In this document: piece by piece, positions 16,910-24,759 of the stretch | Position numbering within the stretch: the stretch's first letter is position 1 | How the letters are laid out: every line of letters begins with the position of its first letter | Source: Phycisphaerae bacterium | GTDB taxonomy: Bacteria; Planctomycetota; Phycisphaerae; Sedimentisphaerales; Anaerobacaceae | Direction of reading: 5' to 3' | Assembly (NCBI GenBank): GCA_030615025.1 | Contig: JAUXAB010000042.1 | Span: 1 to 33,260, forward strand | DNA length: 33,260 bases | Translations under genes and position numbers: made by a program | Notes under the pieces: model-generated | Database searches by the model: none | The model's input: the letters and a program-made list of their open reading frames with translations, nothing else | What the model was told of the DNA's origin: nothing

Positions 16910-17101
16910 ATGTGCAGAAGTGATAATCTGATTAACGCTGTTCTCGAACGGGCGCAAGAGATAGACGGCAGAAAGAAGCTGGCATGTGCTGAGGCATTTG
17001 AACTGGCGCAGGAATTCGGTGTAGAAGTCGCTGAAATCGGCCATATTTGCAATCAGCAGAATATAAGAATCTGTAAGTGTCAGCTCGGCTGTTTTCAATA
17101 A
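16910..17101 (+). CDS. Small conserved-looking Cys-rich protein of the molybdenum/tungsten locus
   Basis: A 63-residue protein read from ATG 16910, with GGAG ten bases upstream. It is mostly helical (NLINAVLERAQEIDGRKKLACAEAFELAQEF) with a helix-turn-helix-like continuation GVEVAEIGHICNQQNIRI and ends in the cysteine motif CKCQLGCF. I recall similar small proteins ending in CQLGCF near molybdenum genes of other anaerobes, but cannot name a family or a function. It lies 21 bases ahead of the ModE-like gene, so it is probably first in that operon; a metal- or redox-sensing partner is a guess from the cysteines and position. Confidence 0.65.
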   Translation: MCRSDNLINAVLERAQEIDGRKKLACAEAFELAQEFGVEVAEIGHICNQQNIRICKCQLGCFQ

Positions 17102-17122
17102 CACAGTTAGCAGGACAAGAAT

Positions 17123-17476
17123 ATGAAGAAGTTAAGGACGAGATTTAAACTCTGGCTCAGTAGCAAAGATGCTGAAGGCGTTTTCGGTGACGGCAAGTGG
17201 CGGCTGCTCAAAAACATCGATACCGAAGGCTCATTGAAGGCAGCCAGTCATTCGCTGCGTATAAGCTACCGAAAGGCGTGGGGCGACTTGAAGAAAGCAC
17301 AGCAATGTCTGAATGTCCCTCTGGTCGAGAAACAGCGAGGAGGCATACAGGGTGGCCGAACCGCACTAACCGAGCAAGGCAAAAAATGGGTAAACGCTTA
17401 CACGAGATTTCGCAGCGACATCGAAAAGGCGGTAGATAAGGCATACGAAAAACATATCAAGGAACTTGTAAAGTGA
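17123..17476 (+). CDS. modE: ModE-type winged-helix regulator (DNA-binding domain only)
   Basis: A 117-residue protein matching the N-terminal DNA-binding half of ModE, the molybdate-responsive regulator. It shows GDGKWRLLKNIDTEGSLKAA, SLRISYRKAWGDLKKAQQCL and the wing GGRTALTEQGKKWVNAYTRF. The molybdate-binding TOBE/Mop domains of full ModE (about 260 residues) are absent, so metal sensing must come from elsewhere or be lost. Its TGA overlaps the GTG start of the transporter's binding protein by four bases, which ties it to oxyanion uptake. Confidence 0.88.
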   Translation: MKKLRTRFKLWLSSKDAEGVFGDGKWRLLKNIDTEGSLKAASHSLRISYRKAWGDLKKAQQCLNVPLVEKQRGGIQGGRTALTEQGKKWVNAYTRFRSDIEKAVDKAYEKHIKELVK

Positions 17477-18612
17477 ACAAAATCGCAAAGACGATCTTAA
17501 TTCTTCTGGCTCTGAGCTTTTTGGTGCTGACCGGGTTTGTGATTCGTGGCTCGCGGCTTGCGCCTTATTCGGGTCACAATTCACAACAGCTGATTATTTT
17601 TCACGCAGGCAGCCTCGCCGTTCCTTTCAAACAGATATGTGAAGAATTCAACGGCTATTTCCCTGATGTGAAAATTATTCGCGAAGCGGCGGGCAGCCGG
17701 GTATGTGCCCGTAAAATTGCGGATTTAAATAGACGCTGTGATATTATGGCATCAGCAGATTACACAGTGATTGAAAAGCTGCTGATTCCTGAATACGCCG
17801 AGTGGAATATTAAGTTCGCAACCAATGAAATGGTTATTGCATTTCACAAGGACTCGCACGCTGCCGGCCAAATCAACAAAGACAATTGGCATAAAATTTT
17901 GCTGCAAAAAGATGTTTCTTTCGGCAGGTCTGACCCAAATGCGGACCCATGCGGGTATCGGGCTGTGCTTACAATAACGTTGGCGGAAAAATTCTATAAA
18001 AGGCCCGGCCTCGTCGACAGGATGCTGGCAAAAGACCGAAGATACATCCGTCCCAAGGAAGTTGATTTACTGGCGCTTTTGGAAGTGGGTGAGCTGGATT
18101 ACGTTTTCATATACCGCAGCGTTGCTGAGCAGCACAAGCTTGCGATTGTAGTGCTGCCCGACGAGGTCAATCTCAAGAAAGCCAAGTTATCCGATTTGTA
18201 CAAGACTGCTTCGGTCCGTATAACGGGCAATATGCCCGGAACCCTTATCACTAAAGTTGGTGAGCCGATAGTATACGGCGTTACCATACCGAAGAATGCG
18301 CCGAATCGTGAGCTTGCGATGGCATTTTTGACCTTTTTGCTCGATGCAGATAAGGGCGGAGCAATTCTTGAAAAGAACGGCCAGACCTTGGTAGCTCCTT
18401 CACCTACGAATACTTTTGACAAGCTTCCGGAGTGTTTGAAAATCTTTGCGCTTCCAAAAGCAAAAAAAATTAACCGCAGAGTGCGCAGAGGAGGAAAGAA
18501 TCTTGTTATTTACTCAAAAGTGAGCACTTTTTGCTGTCATTCTGAGGCGAAGCCGAAGAATCCGGCCAACGAAGAGGAGATTCTTCACTTCGCTACGCTC
18601 CGTTCAGAATGA
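17473..18612 (+). CDS. wtpA: Tungstate/molybdate ABC transporter substrate-binding protein (WtpA/ModA type) with repeat-derived tail
   Basis: Exported oxyanion-binding protein. A GTG start overlaps the ModE-like gene. Residues 5-24 form a hydrophobic signal or anchor. The mature part begins LIIFHAGSLAVPFKQICEEF and contains AAGSRVCARKIADLNRRCDIMASADY and MVIAFHKDSHAA, typical of the WtpA group, with the late IPKNAPNRELAMAFLTFLL. The recognisable domain ends near residue 328. The last 49 or so residues are translated from dispersed repeats: one purine-rich module (from about 18473) and an 80-bp palindromic element (18535-18614) that supplies the stop codon. The specific metal (W or Mo) is not decided by sequence. 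Confidence 0.9.
   Translation: MNKIAKTILILLALSFLVLTGFVIRGSRLAPYSGHNSQQLIIFHAGSLAVPFKQICEEFNGYFPDVKIIREAAGSRVCARKIADLNRRCDIMASADYTVIEKLLIPEYAEWNIKFATNEMVIAFHKDSHAAGQINKDNWHKILLQKDVSFGRSDPNADPCGYRAVLTITLAEKFYKRPGLVDRMLAKDRRYIRPKEVDLLALLEVGELDYVFIYRSVAEQHKLAIVVLPDEVNLKKAKLSDLYKTASVRITGNMPGTLITKVGEPIVYGVTIPKNAPNRELAMAFLTFLLDADKGGAILEKNGQTLVAPSPTNTFDKLPECLKIFALPKAKKINRRVRRGGKNLVIYSKVSTFCCHSEAKPKNPANEEEILHFATLRSE
18473..18500. repeat. Dispersed CCGCAGAG/GCGCAGAG module
   Basis: The segment CCGCAGAGTGCGCAGAGGAG is related to modules at 4024-4053 and 6373-6400 and to CGCAGAGAAAAAAG at 23725-23738. It is read in frame as part of the WtpA tail. Confidence 0.6.
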
Positions 18613-18614
18613 CA
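18535..18614. repeat. 80-bp palindromic repeat (TGTCATTCTGA ends)
   Basis: Outer 11-bp inverted repeats TGTCATTCTGA (18535-18545) and TCAGAATGACA (18604-18614), plus an inner stem GAAGAATC/GATTCTTC (18555-18562, 18579-18586). From memory, elements of this appearance are scattered in many bacterial genomes. The wtpA reading frame runs through it and stops in the right end. Confidence 0.8.
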
Positions 18615-18621
18615 GGGGTTC

Positions 18622-18680
18622 GATATACGAGATAGGAGATGCGAGATACAAAATACGAGAAACGAGATACGAGATACGAG
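18622..18680. repeat. ACGAGATACGAGATACGAG-type tandem repeat
   Basis: Several imperfect copies of a GAGATAC/GATACGA unit between wtpA and wtpB; a short relative occurs at 26760-26780. The first 14 residues of the annotated WtpB come from it. Confidence 0.75.
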
Positions 18681-19454
18681 CCGCTTTCGCTGGCCTTTGC
18701 CGCACTCGGTGGGCTTGTGCTGCTGTTCATTGTCGCCCCGCTGGCAAGTATGTTTGTGAGCTGTTCGGTGCCGGAACTTGCCGAGACGGCAAAAGACGCT
18801 GAAGTCCGAAGCAGTATTTGGCTTACATTGTGGACCTCGATGGCGGCAACTATGCTCTTCGCTATTGCCGCTGTTCCTTTTTCGTATTTGCTGGCGCGAA
18901 AGGACTTTCCATTGAAAGGCCTTGTCACGGCCATTATCGACCTTCCAATCGTGATACCACACTCGGCGGCGGGAATAGCACTGTTCGGTATTGTCTCCAA
19001 GAACGGCGTCTTGGGAAAGGCTGCGGCAAGAATGGGATTTAGTTTCATCGGCACCCCCGCGGGCATAATGGCGGCAATGGCTTTTGTCAGCATTCCGTAC
19101 CTCTTAAATTCTGCGCGAGATGGTTTTCTTGCTGTCCCTGTTCGCCTTGAAAAGGCTGCGCTCAGTCTCGGAGCAAGTCCTTTGAGAGTATTCCTGACGG
19201 TCTCGGTACCCCTGGCATGGCGGTCGATTCTGTCCGGTTCGATTTTGATGTGGGCCAGGGGAATGAGCGAGTTCGGAGCGGTATTGATTATCGCTTATCA
19301 TCCAATGACTACACCGGTGCTGATATATGAGCGTTTCGGTGCTTTCGGCCTGAAGTACGCCCGGCCGGCGGCGGTCCTTTTCATCACGGTGTGTCTGGTG
19401 TTTCTTGTAGTGTTGAGGCTTTTGGCGGGAGGTAAAAATAATGCTCAGCGTTAG
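18639..19454 (+). CDS. wtpB: Tungstate/molybdate ABC transporter permease (WtpB/ModB type)
   Basis: Inner-membrane channel of the oxyanion importer. The 271 residues include about six hydrophobic segments (17-40, 60-85, 95-115, 137-155, 195-215, 240-262). The ABC coupling motif is EKAALSLGASPLRVFLTVSVPLAWRSILSG, with the conserved EAA-type Gly. RGMSEFGAVLIIAYHP is typical of ModB/WtpB. The N-terminal 14 residues lie in a tandem repeat and the ribosome site before ATG 18639 is poorly spaced. No later Met allows a complete first membrane helix, so the native start may have been replaced or may be a non-ATG codon. The 3' end overlaps wtpC by 14 bases. Confidence 0.9.
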   Translation: MRDTKYEKRDTRYEPLSLAFAALGGLVLLFIVAPLASMFVSCSVPELAETAKDAEVRSSIWLTLWTSMAATMLFAIAAVPFSYLLARKDFPLKGLVTAIIDLPIVIPHSAAGIALFGIVSKNGVLGKAAARMGFSFIGTPAGIMAAMAFVSIPYLLNSARDGFLAVPVRLEKAALSLGASPLRVFLTVSVPLAWRSILSGSILMWARGMSEFGAVLIIAYHPMTTPVLIYERFGAFGLKYARPAAVLFITVCLVFLVVLRLLAGGKNNAQR

Positions 19455-20529
19455 AGAAATCTGCAAAAACTTGACACCCTTCGCTATAAAGAATGTGTCG
19501 TTCGAGGTCTCCGGCAGCCAGTATTTTGTTCTCTTAGGGAGAACCGGCGTGGGCAAAAGCGTATTGCTCGAAACCATAGCCGGTCTTATCCGTCCGGATG
19601 CCGGCCGGATATTTCTCGATGGAAAGGACATTACCAACGAAAAGATGCAGAAGAGAAAAATCGCCCTCGTCTTCCAAAACAGCACACTTTTCCCGCATAT
19701 GACGGTTTACGATAATATTGCATATCCGCTTCGCTGCAGAAGCCCAAAGTTCCAAATCCGTCAACGAGTAGCTGAGCTTGCCGAGGATTTTGCAGTTCGC
19801 CACCTTCTTGCAGCAAAACCCCAAACGCTCTCCGGCGGAGAATCTCAGCGCGTCTCTCTGGCGCGGGCGGTAGCCAGTGAGCCGCGATGCCTGCTGCTGG
19901 ACGAGCCTTTATCGTCCCTGGATACAAAATCCCGGTCCCAGATGCGTGCTCTTCTGCGTAAGATTAACACCCGGAACCGGATGCAAATAGTACATGTAAC
20001 GCACGATTACACAGAGGCTGTCTCTTTGGCCACACACGTGGCGGTTATGGAAGGCGGAACGATTGCACAGGCAGGGACTGTGGAGCAGATTTTTCAGCGT
20101 CCCAAATCTGAATTTATCGCACGGTTTGTTGGTATCAGAAATTTCTTCAAAGGTCGTTTACAAGAGCCACAAGGCCAAGGAACAGACACAAGATGGTTCA
20201 CTTCCGGCAGCCCGTCCAAGGAAGGCCGAATCTTCGACCTTAGCCTTTCTGTTCTTACTGACAGCTCCGGCGGTCCGGGCTTTGTTTGCGTTCGAAGCGA
20301 GGATGTCACGATTGGCGACACAGCAAGCCGAACAAGCGCCCGCAATAATTTTGAAGGGACAATTGTAGATATTATACCGGCTGGGGTTGGGGTCGAGGTC
20401 ATAGTTGATATCGGTGTCGAAATTGCAGCCCTGGTAACCGCTGAGTCGGTGAAGGCGCTGGGGCTCGGCTGCGGGAAAAAGGTATGGGTAAGTTTTAAGG
20501 CCTCGGCTGTTAAATATGTTGAAGAATAA
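19441..20529 (+). CDS. wtpC: Tungstate/molybdate ABC transporter ATP-binding protein (WtpC/ModC type)
   Basis: Energising subunit of the importer. The 362 residues hold an ABC domain (1-230) with Walker A GRTGVGKS, Q-loop LVFQNSTLFPHMTV, signature LSGGESQRVSLARA, Walker B CLLLDEPLSSLD and switch His in VTHDYTEA. A C-terminal TOBE-type regulatory part (about 290-362, NNFEGTIVDIIPAGVGVEVIVDIG) may bind the oxyanion and feed back on transport. It overlaps wtpB by 14 bases; the mobBA start follows its TAA almost directly. Confidence 0.94.
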   Translation: MLSVREICKNLTPFAIKNVSFEVSGSQYFVLLGRTGVGKSVLLETIAGLIRPDAGRIFLDGKDITNEKMQKRKIALVFQNSTLFPHMTVYDNIAYPLRCRSPKFQIRQRVAELAEDFAVRHLLAAKPQTLSGGESQRVSLARAVASEPRCLLLDEPLSSLDTKSRSQMRALLRKINTRNRMQIVHVTHDYTEAVSLATHVAVMEGGTIAQAGTVEQIFQRPKSEFIARFVGIRNFFKGRLQEPQGQGTDTRWFTSGSPSKEGRIFDLSLSVLTDSSGGPGFVCVRSEDVTIGDTASRTSARNNFEGTIVDIIPAGVGVEVIVDIGVEIAALVTAESVKALGLGCGKKVWVSFKASAVKYVEE

Positions 20530-20530
20530 A

Positions 20531-21655
20531 ATGATAAAACTCGATGGAATGCTGATGATTGGCTCTGCTGGAAGAAACATCGGCAAGACCGAATTGGCCT
20601 GTGCGCTTGTTAAAAAATTTGGCAAAACTACGGATATCACAGGAATAAAGGTTACCACGATAGAAGCCAAAGACGGACAATGTCCCCGCGGTGGCCGCGG
20701 CTGTGGTGTCTGCTCATCGCTGGACGGAGATTTCTGGATTACGGAAGAGACTGACAGCAATTCGCACAAAGACACGGCAAGACTTCTGGCTGCGGGTGCA
20801 AGTCGAGTTTTCTGGCTGCGTGTTATGAAAAAACGCCTGGAAGAGGGATTAGCCGCCCTGCTGGATATAATCGGGCCTGATGCAGTTTCAATTTGCGAAT
20901 CAAACTCGCTGCGTCAAGTAGTTGAACCGGGGTTGTTTCTTATGGTCAAGGGCCGGGGGCAAGAAGTGTGGAAGAGCTCAGCTCGGGAGACAGAAGAATA
21001 TGCGGATAGAATTGTAGTCGCGGGCGCACGCGGTTTTGATTTTGACCTCGACCAGATAAAGCTTACGGACAGAAAATGGACACTGCAGGAAAAGGCAACA
21101 GCGATAATTATGGCAGGCGGGGACAGCTCTCGAACAGGCGGTGACAAGAGTATGTTGATGATTAAGGGTCGGCCCATCATAGAGCATATTTGTGACCAGC
21201 TTCGCGGCACATTCAACCAGATACTTATAAGCGCCGATGAAGTGGAAAAATATGTCTTCCTCGGCTTCGAGTGCATCCCAGACAAAATATTGGGCCAGGG
21301 ACCTTTGATGGGTATAGCTTCCACTCTGGAGGCCTCAGCCAACGAGCTTAATTTTGTGGTCGCCTGCGACATCCCGCACATAGACATAAGGTTTGTCAGG
21401 AAAATGCTTGTCGAAGCTCAGGCAGTAGACATGGTCATTCCAACCACTGGTAACGAAAAATACGAGCCGCTCTTTGCGATATACAATAAAAGTGCTCTTA
21501 AAAGTATGAACCAGGTCCTGTCATCAGGAAAACGTAAGATAAGTGAGGCGTTTGCCCACTGTAAGGTCAAGTATATTAACCTGGAAGCAAAACAGTTTAC
21601 TAACCTCAATACAATGGCAGAGTATGAAGAATTTTGCAAAAAGTACGATACTTAA
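20531..21655 (+). CDS. mobA: MobB-MobA fusion: GTP-binding domain plus molybdenum cofactor guanylyltransferase
   Basis: Attaches GMP to molybdopterin to make the dinucleotide cofactor used by DMSO-reductase-family enzymes such as formate dehydrogenase. Residues 1-180 form a MobB-like P-loop domain (GSAGRNIGKT at 11-20) with an unusual cysteine cluster CPRGGRGCGVC (Cys51, 58, 61). Residues 190-374 are MobA: MAGGDSSRTGGDK at 194-206 is the nucleotide-binding signature, followed by ILGQGPLMGIASTL and VVACDIPHID. I chose ATG 20531, just after the wtpC stop; an in-frame ATG at 20516 would add five residues. The end overlaps moeA by 32 bases. In many bacteria the two are separate genes. Confidence 0.9.
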   Translation: MIKLDGMLMIGSAGRNIGKTELACALVKKFGKTTDITGIKVTTIEAKDGQCPRGGRGCGVCSSLDGDFWITEETDSNSHKDTARLLAAGASRVFWLRVMKKRLEEGLAALLDIIGPDAVSICESNSLRQVVEPGLFLMVKGRGQEVWKSSARETEEYADRIVVAGARGFDFDLDQIKLTDRKWTLQEKATAIIMAGGDSSRTGGDKSMLMIKGRPIIEHICDQLRGTFNQILISADEVEKYVFLGFECIPDKILGQGPLMGIASTLEASANELNFVVACDIPHIDIRFVRKMLVEAQAVDMVIPTTGNEKYEPLFAIYNKSALKSMNQVLSSGKRKISEAFAHCKVKYINLEAKQFTNLNTMAEYEEFCKKYDT

Positions 21656-22838
21656 ATTTGATGATGCGTTTGAAATTGTGATGGATTCGGCCCGACGGCT
21701 CGGCACTGAACGTGTCGAAATCGACCGTGCTTTGAATCGAGTATTGGCAGAGGACGTTATCTCAGATATTGACATTCCTCCATTCAACAAATCGGCTATG
21801 GATGGGTTTGCCTGTCGTCGAGCTGACCTTGCAAATGAGCTTACAATAATTGAGACGATTCCTGCCGGTTCGCTGCCGGAAAAGACGATTGGGCCAAACC
21901 AGTGTGCGAAAATTATGACCGGTGCCGTTGTACCTGAAGGGGCTGATTGCGTCATTATGGTGGAATACACCGAAAGCATGGGAGATAATAAAATTCGGTT
22001 TACCAGTAAGGACACAGAGGACAACATCCGTCTAAAGGGTGAAGATATCAAAAAAGGTGATGTGGTTCTTCGGGCCGGCTGTAAGATTTCAGCCCAGCAT
22101 ATCGCAGTGCTGGCGAGTCTTGGCTGTACAAAGCCACTGGTGGCATTGCAGCCGAGGGTTGGCATTATAGCCACCGGGGGCGAATTAGTTGAACCTGACC
22201 AGAAACCAGCGGCTTGTCAAATCAGAAATAGTAATGGACTCCAGTTAGCCGCCCAGGTGGCAAGCGCTGCTGCGATAGCCACAAATTATGGTATCGCTGC
22301 CGATACGCAAGTCGCTATAGATGGTATGCTCAAAAAGGCGATAGCGGAAAATGATGTTGTGATTTTGTCAGGCGGTGTATCAATGGGCGATTACGACCTC
22401 GTTCGGGGGATTTTGAGGAAAAACAACGTCAGGCTGCTATTTGAGAAGGTTGCGGTAAAGCCGGGCCGGCCTACGGTTTTCGGCGTCTCCAATGAAGGGG
22501 GACGGAACCCTGTTTTTTGTTTTGGACTGCCGGGCAATCCCGTATCGACCTTTATTGTATTCGAATTGTTAGTGAAACCTTTTCTTTTTAAGATGATGGG
22601 ACACAATTTCAAACCCAATGTTACTCATAGGCAGCTGGAGAGAACAATAACAAGGAAAAAAACTGAAAGGGATTCGTGGCTGCCCGTCGTATTTGCAGGA
22701 AACGATAAAGTTGCAAGCATCGAGTATCATGGCTCCGCGCATATTAACGCGTTGTCCGAAGCTGACGGCTTACTTTGCATACCCGCCGGAGTAGCTGAAA
22801 TTAAAGAAGGAACCACCGTTGCTGTTAGACAGATTTAA
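21624..22838 (+). CDS. moeA: Molybdopterin molybdenumtransferase MoeA
   Basis: Inserts molybdate into adenylylated molybdopterin. From ATG 21624 the product is 404 residues, the normal size; an upstream in-frame ATG would add 27 residues of non-family sequence. Signature regions are IPPFNKSAMDGFA (51-63), MTGAVVPEGADCVIMVEY, the MogA-like domain with GIIATGGELVEP and LSGGVSMGDYDLVR, GLPGNPVSTFIVFE, and the C-terminal domain ending GTTVAVRQI. It overlaps mobBA upstream and moaA downstream (20 bases), so the whole block is one translationally coupled unit. Confidence 0.95.
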   Translation: MKNFAKSTILKFDDAFEIVMDSARRLGTERVEIDRALNRVLAEDVISDIDIPPFNKSAMDGFACRRADLANELTIIETIPAGSLPEKTIGPNQCAKIMTGAVVPEGADCVIMVEYTESMGDNKIRFTSKDTEDNIRLKGEDIKKGDVVLRAGCKISAQHIAVLASLGCTKPLVALQPRVGIIATGGELVEPDQKPAACQIRNSNGLQLAAQVASAAAIATNYGIAADTQVAIDGMLKKAIAENDVVILSGGVSMGDYDLVRGILRKNNVRLLFEKVAVKPGRPTVFGVSNEGGRNPVFCFGLPGNPVSTFIVFELLVKPFLFKMMGHNFKPNVTHRQLERTITRKKTERDSWLPVVFAGNDKVASIEYHGSAHINALSEADGLLCIPAGVAEIKEGTTVAVRQI

Positions 22839-23628
22839 TAGAAGAATAGATTATCTGCGGATATCCGTAACCGACCGCTGCAATTACCGCTGCATATATT
22901 GTATGCCGCGAGCACCTTTCGTGCACAAGAGCCACAGTGATATCCTTTCATACGAGCAGATAGAGTCGGTTGCAAAAGTAGCCGCAAAAATGGGCATAAC
23001 AAAAGTTCGGCTGACCGGCGGTGAGCCGCTGGTGCGAAAAGACATCGAGCAACTGGCAGCAAAACTTGCAGTTATTGACGGTATCGACGAGGTCTGCATG
23101 ACCACGAACGGCTCGCTGCTTGCGGATATGGCAATGAAACTTAAGCGAAGCGATCTGGGCCGCGTCAACATCTCGATAGATTCGCTTGACGCAGATAGGT
23201 TCCGCCGCATTACTCGCGGCGGCGATTTGCGCCAGGCCCTCGCAGGTGTCGATGCAGCCAAAAAAGCAGAGCTTACACCGATAAAGATTAATATGGTCAT
23301 TCTCGATGACACGACCGAAGAGGATATTAAAACGATGAAGGCCTTTTGTGAGCAGAGAGGCCTGCAGCTCCAAAAAATTATGCGGTTTTCGCTTTATGAC
23401 AGGACCGATTTAAGCAGGCGGTTTCAGACACAGCGTCCGCCGAAATGCAGTCAATGCAACCGGCTTCGGCTGACCGCCGACGGGTTCCTCAAGCCCTGTC
23501 TTTTTTCCGACAACGAGGTAAGGGTAAACTTCGGCAACATCGCCGATTCTATACTCGAAGCTGTAGCGAAAAAACCTGAAAATGGAAGCCACTGCAGAAA
23601 CAGGTTTATGAGCCAGATTGGAGGCTGA
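22819..23628 (+). CDS. moaA: Compact GTP 3',8-cyclase MoaA (radical SAM)
   Basis: First step of molybdopterin synthesis. The SAM cluster motif CNYRCIYC is Cys21, 25 and 28, LTGGEP is at 65-70. The second cluster and GTP site KCSQCNRLRLTADGFLKPC holds Cys210, 213 and 227. The C-terminal Gly-Gly (MSQIGG) needed for catalysis is present. At 269 residues it is about 60 shorter than E. coli MoaA. The gap lies between MRFSLYD and PPKCSQC (around 195-208), with all motifs kept, so this looks like a compact subtype rather than a broken gene. The TTG start is supported by AGAAGG eight bases upstream. Repeats separate it from moaC. Confidence 0.9.
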   Translation: MLLDRFNRRIDYLRISVTDRCNYRCIYCMPRAPFVHKSHSDILSYEQIESVAKVAAKMGITKVRLTGGEPLVRKDIEQLAAKLAVIDGIDEVCMTTNGSLLADMAMKLKRSDLGRVNISIDSLDADRFRRITRGGDLRQALAGVDAAKKAELTPIKINMVILDDTTEEDIKTMKAFCEQRGLQLQKIMRFSLYDRTDLSRRFQTQRPPKCSQCNRLRLTADGFLKPCLFSDNEVRVNFGNIADSILEAVAKKPENGSHCRNRFMSQIGG

Positions 23629-23630
23629 AA

Positions 23631-23745
23631 GGACAGAAGACAGAGGACAGAAGACAGAGGACAGAGGACAAAAGACAGAGGACAGAAAAATCTGATTTCT
23701 GACTTCTGATTTCTGTGGAGAACGCAGAGAAAAAAGAGAAAGGAA
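23631..23745. repeat. Purine-rich GGACAGAAGACAGA tandem repeat between moaA and moaC
   Basis: Seven or so units of a 7-bp GGACAGA/AGACAGA motif run from 23631 to 23687. Then follow a short partly complementary stretch (TCTGATTTCTGACTTCTGA, 23691-23709) and another CGCAGAGAAAAAAG module (23725-23738). It encodes nothing; its end is directly followed by the moaC ribosome site AAAAGG. Confidence 0.8.
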
Positions 23746-23757
23746 AAGGTAAAAGGT

Positions 23758-24195
23758 ATGATAGATATAAGCGGGAAAGATATTACGGTAAGGACCGCCA
23801 CGGCAAGTGGGTGCATTGCTCTGGGACAAGAGAGTTTCAACATCCTGAAAACCGGCAGTTGTATCAAGGGCGATGTCTTTGAGACGGCAAAAATAGCTGC
23901 GATAAACGCGGTGAAGGCAACGCCTTTCTTAATTGCGATGTGTCATCCTATTTCAACTGAGGCGGTCAAAGTTGAATTTGCGACGGACGAAGACAGCAAA
24001 TCGGTTTGTGTGAGTGTGAAGGTTAAATCCTCAGGCAAAACCGGCGTGGAAATGGAAGCTTTAACCGGAGCAAGTATCGCCTGTCTTACCATTTATGATA
24101 TGCTAAAATACAAAGGCAAAGATATGGTGATAACTCAGATAAAATTGCTTCAGAAAACCGGAGGCAAAAGTGGGGACTACAAAAGGCAGGATTAA
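23758..24195 (+). CDS. moaC: Cyclic pyranopterin monophosphate synthase MoaC
   Basis: Converts the MoaA product to cyclic pyranopterin monophosphate. 145 residues, slightly shorter than the usual 155-160. Conserved are the PFLIAMCHPIS segment, the GVEMEALTGASIACLTIYDMLK block and the catalytic-lysine region ITQIKLLQKTGGKSG near the C-terminus. The N-terminus (MIDISGKDITVRTATASG) fits a family in which the first strand reads MVDVS..K..T.R.A.A. AAAAGG lies just before the ATG. It overlaps the MOSC gene by 26 bases. Confidence 0.94.
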   Translation: MIDISGKDITVRTATASGCIALGQESFNILKTGSCIKGDVFETAKIAAINAVKATPFLIAMCHPISTEAVKVEFATDEDSKSVCVSVKVKSSGKTGVEMEALTGASIACLTIYDMLKYKGKDMVITQIKLLQKTGGKSGDYKRQD

Positions 24196-24664
24196 AGCAA
24201 TATCGATCTCCAAAAACCGGGGCACACGGAAGGACAATGTGTCTGTTGCTGAACTAAAAGTCGACTTCGGCATAGAGGGCGATGCGCACGCAGGTAACTG
24301 GCACAGACAGGTAAGCCTGCTCGCCGAAGAGTCCATCGCGAAAATGAGAGCAAAAGGTGCAGCCGTCACTGAAGGAGACTTTGCAGAAAACATCACCACG
24401 GAAGGAATTGACCTGCAGTCTCTAACCATCGGCAGTAAACTCAGACTCGGGACCGAGGCTGAAGTTGAAATTACCCAGTTTGGAAAGCAATGCCACAGCG
24501 GCTGTGCTATTTTTCAACAAATCGGAGATTGTATTATGCCGCGAGAAGGTGTTTTCGCAAAAGTAATAAAGCCGGGCCGAGTCAAACCCGGCGACACAAT
24601 AGAGGTATTACAGACGCAAGGTCAAAAGGCAAACAAATCCGCCCGAATTAATTTTGCATGTTAA
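24170..24664 (+). CDS. MOSC domain protein
   Basis: MOSC domains carry sulfur or molybdenum cofactor intermediates. The 164 residues show the pattern DFGIEGDAHAGNWHRQVSLL, GDFAENITTEGIDLQSLTIG and ITQFGKQCHSGCAI, with the conserved cysteine region CIMPREGVFAKVIKPGRVKPGD. A GTG start at 24170 is backed by GGAGG five bases upstream and overlaps the end of moaC. The last 15 residues (after IEVL) look unlike the family and lie at the edge of an AT-rich stretch. Related proteins in other anaerobes sit beside, or are fused to, MogA/MoaB; here the mogA gene is 650 bases downstream. Confidence 0.88.
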   Translation: MGTTKGRIKAISISKNRGTRKDNVSVAELKVDFGIEGDAHAGNWHRQVSLLAEESIAKMRAKGAAVTEGDFAENITTEGIDLQSLTIGSKLRLGTEAEVEITQFGKQCHSGCAIFQQIGDCIMPREGVFAKVIKPGRVKPGDTIEVLQTQGQKANKSARINFAC

Positions 24665-24759
24665 TGATAACATCTCTTAATTTTTCTTGTAATAAAGAAA
24701 CATATTCATCAGACTATAAACATGAGAATAATAATTTAAGAAAAGAATGTGAGGCATTT

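Noticed and set aside
22819..23628. moaA as a truncated pseudogene
   Set aside because: The frame is intact, both Fe-S motifs and the Gly-Gly end are present, and the operon overlap is kept; a compact subtype is the better reading.
23631..23690. CRISPR array or minisatellite gene
   Set aside because: A simple 7-bp purine-rich tandem repeat without spacers or coding potential.
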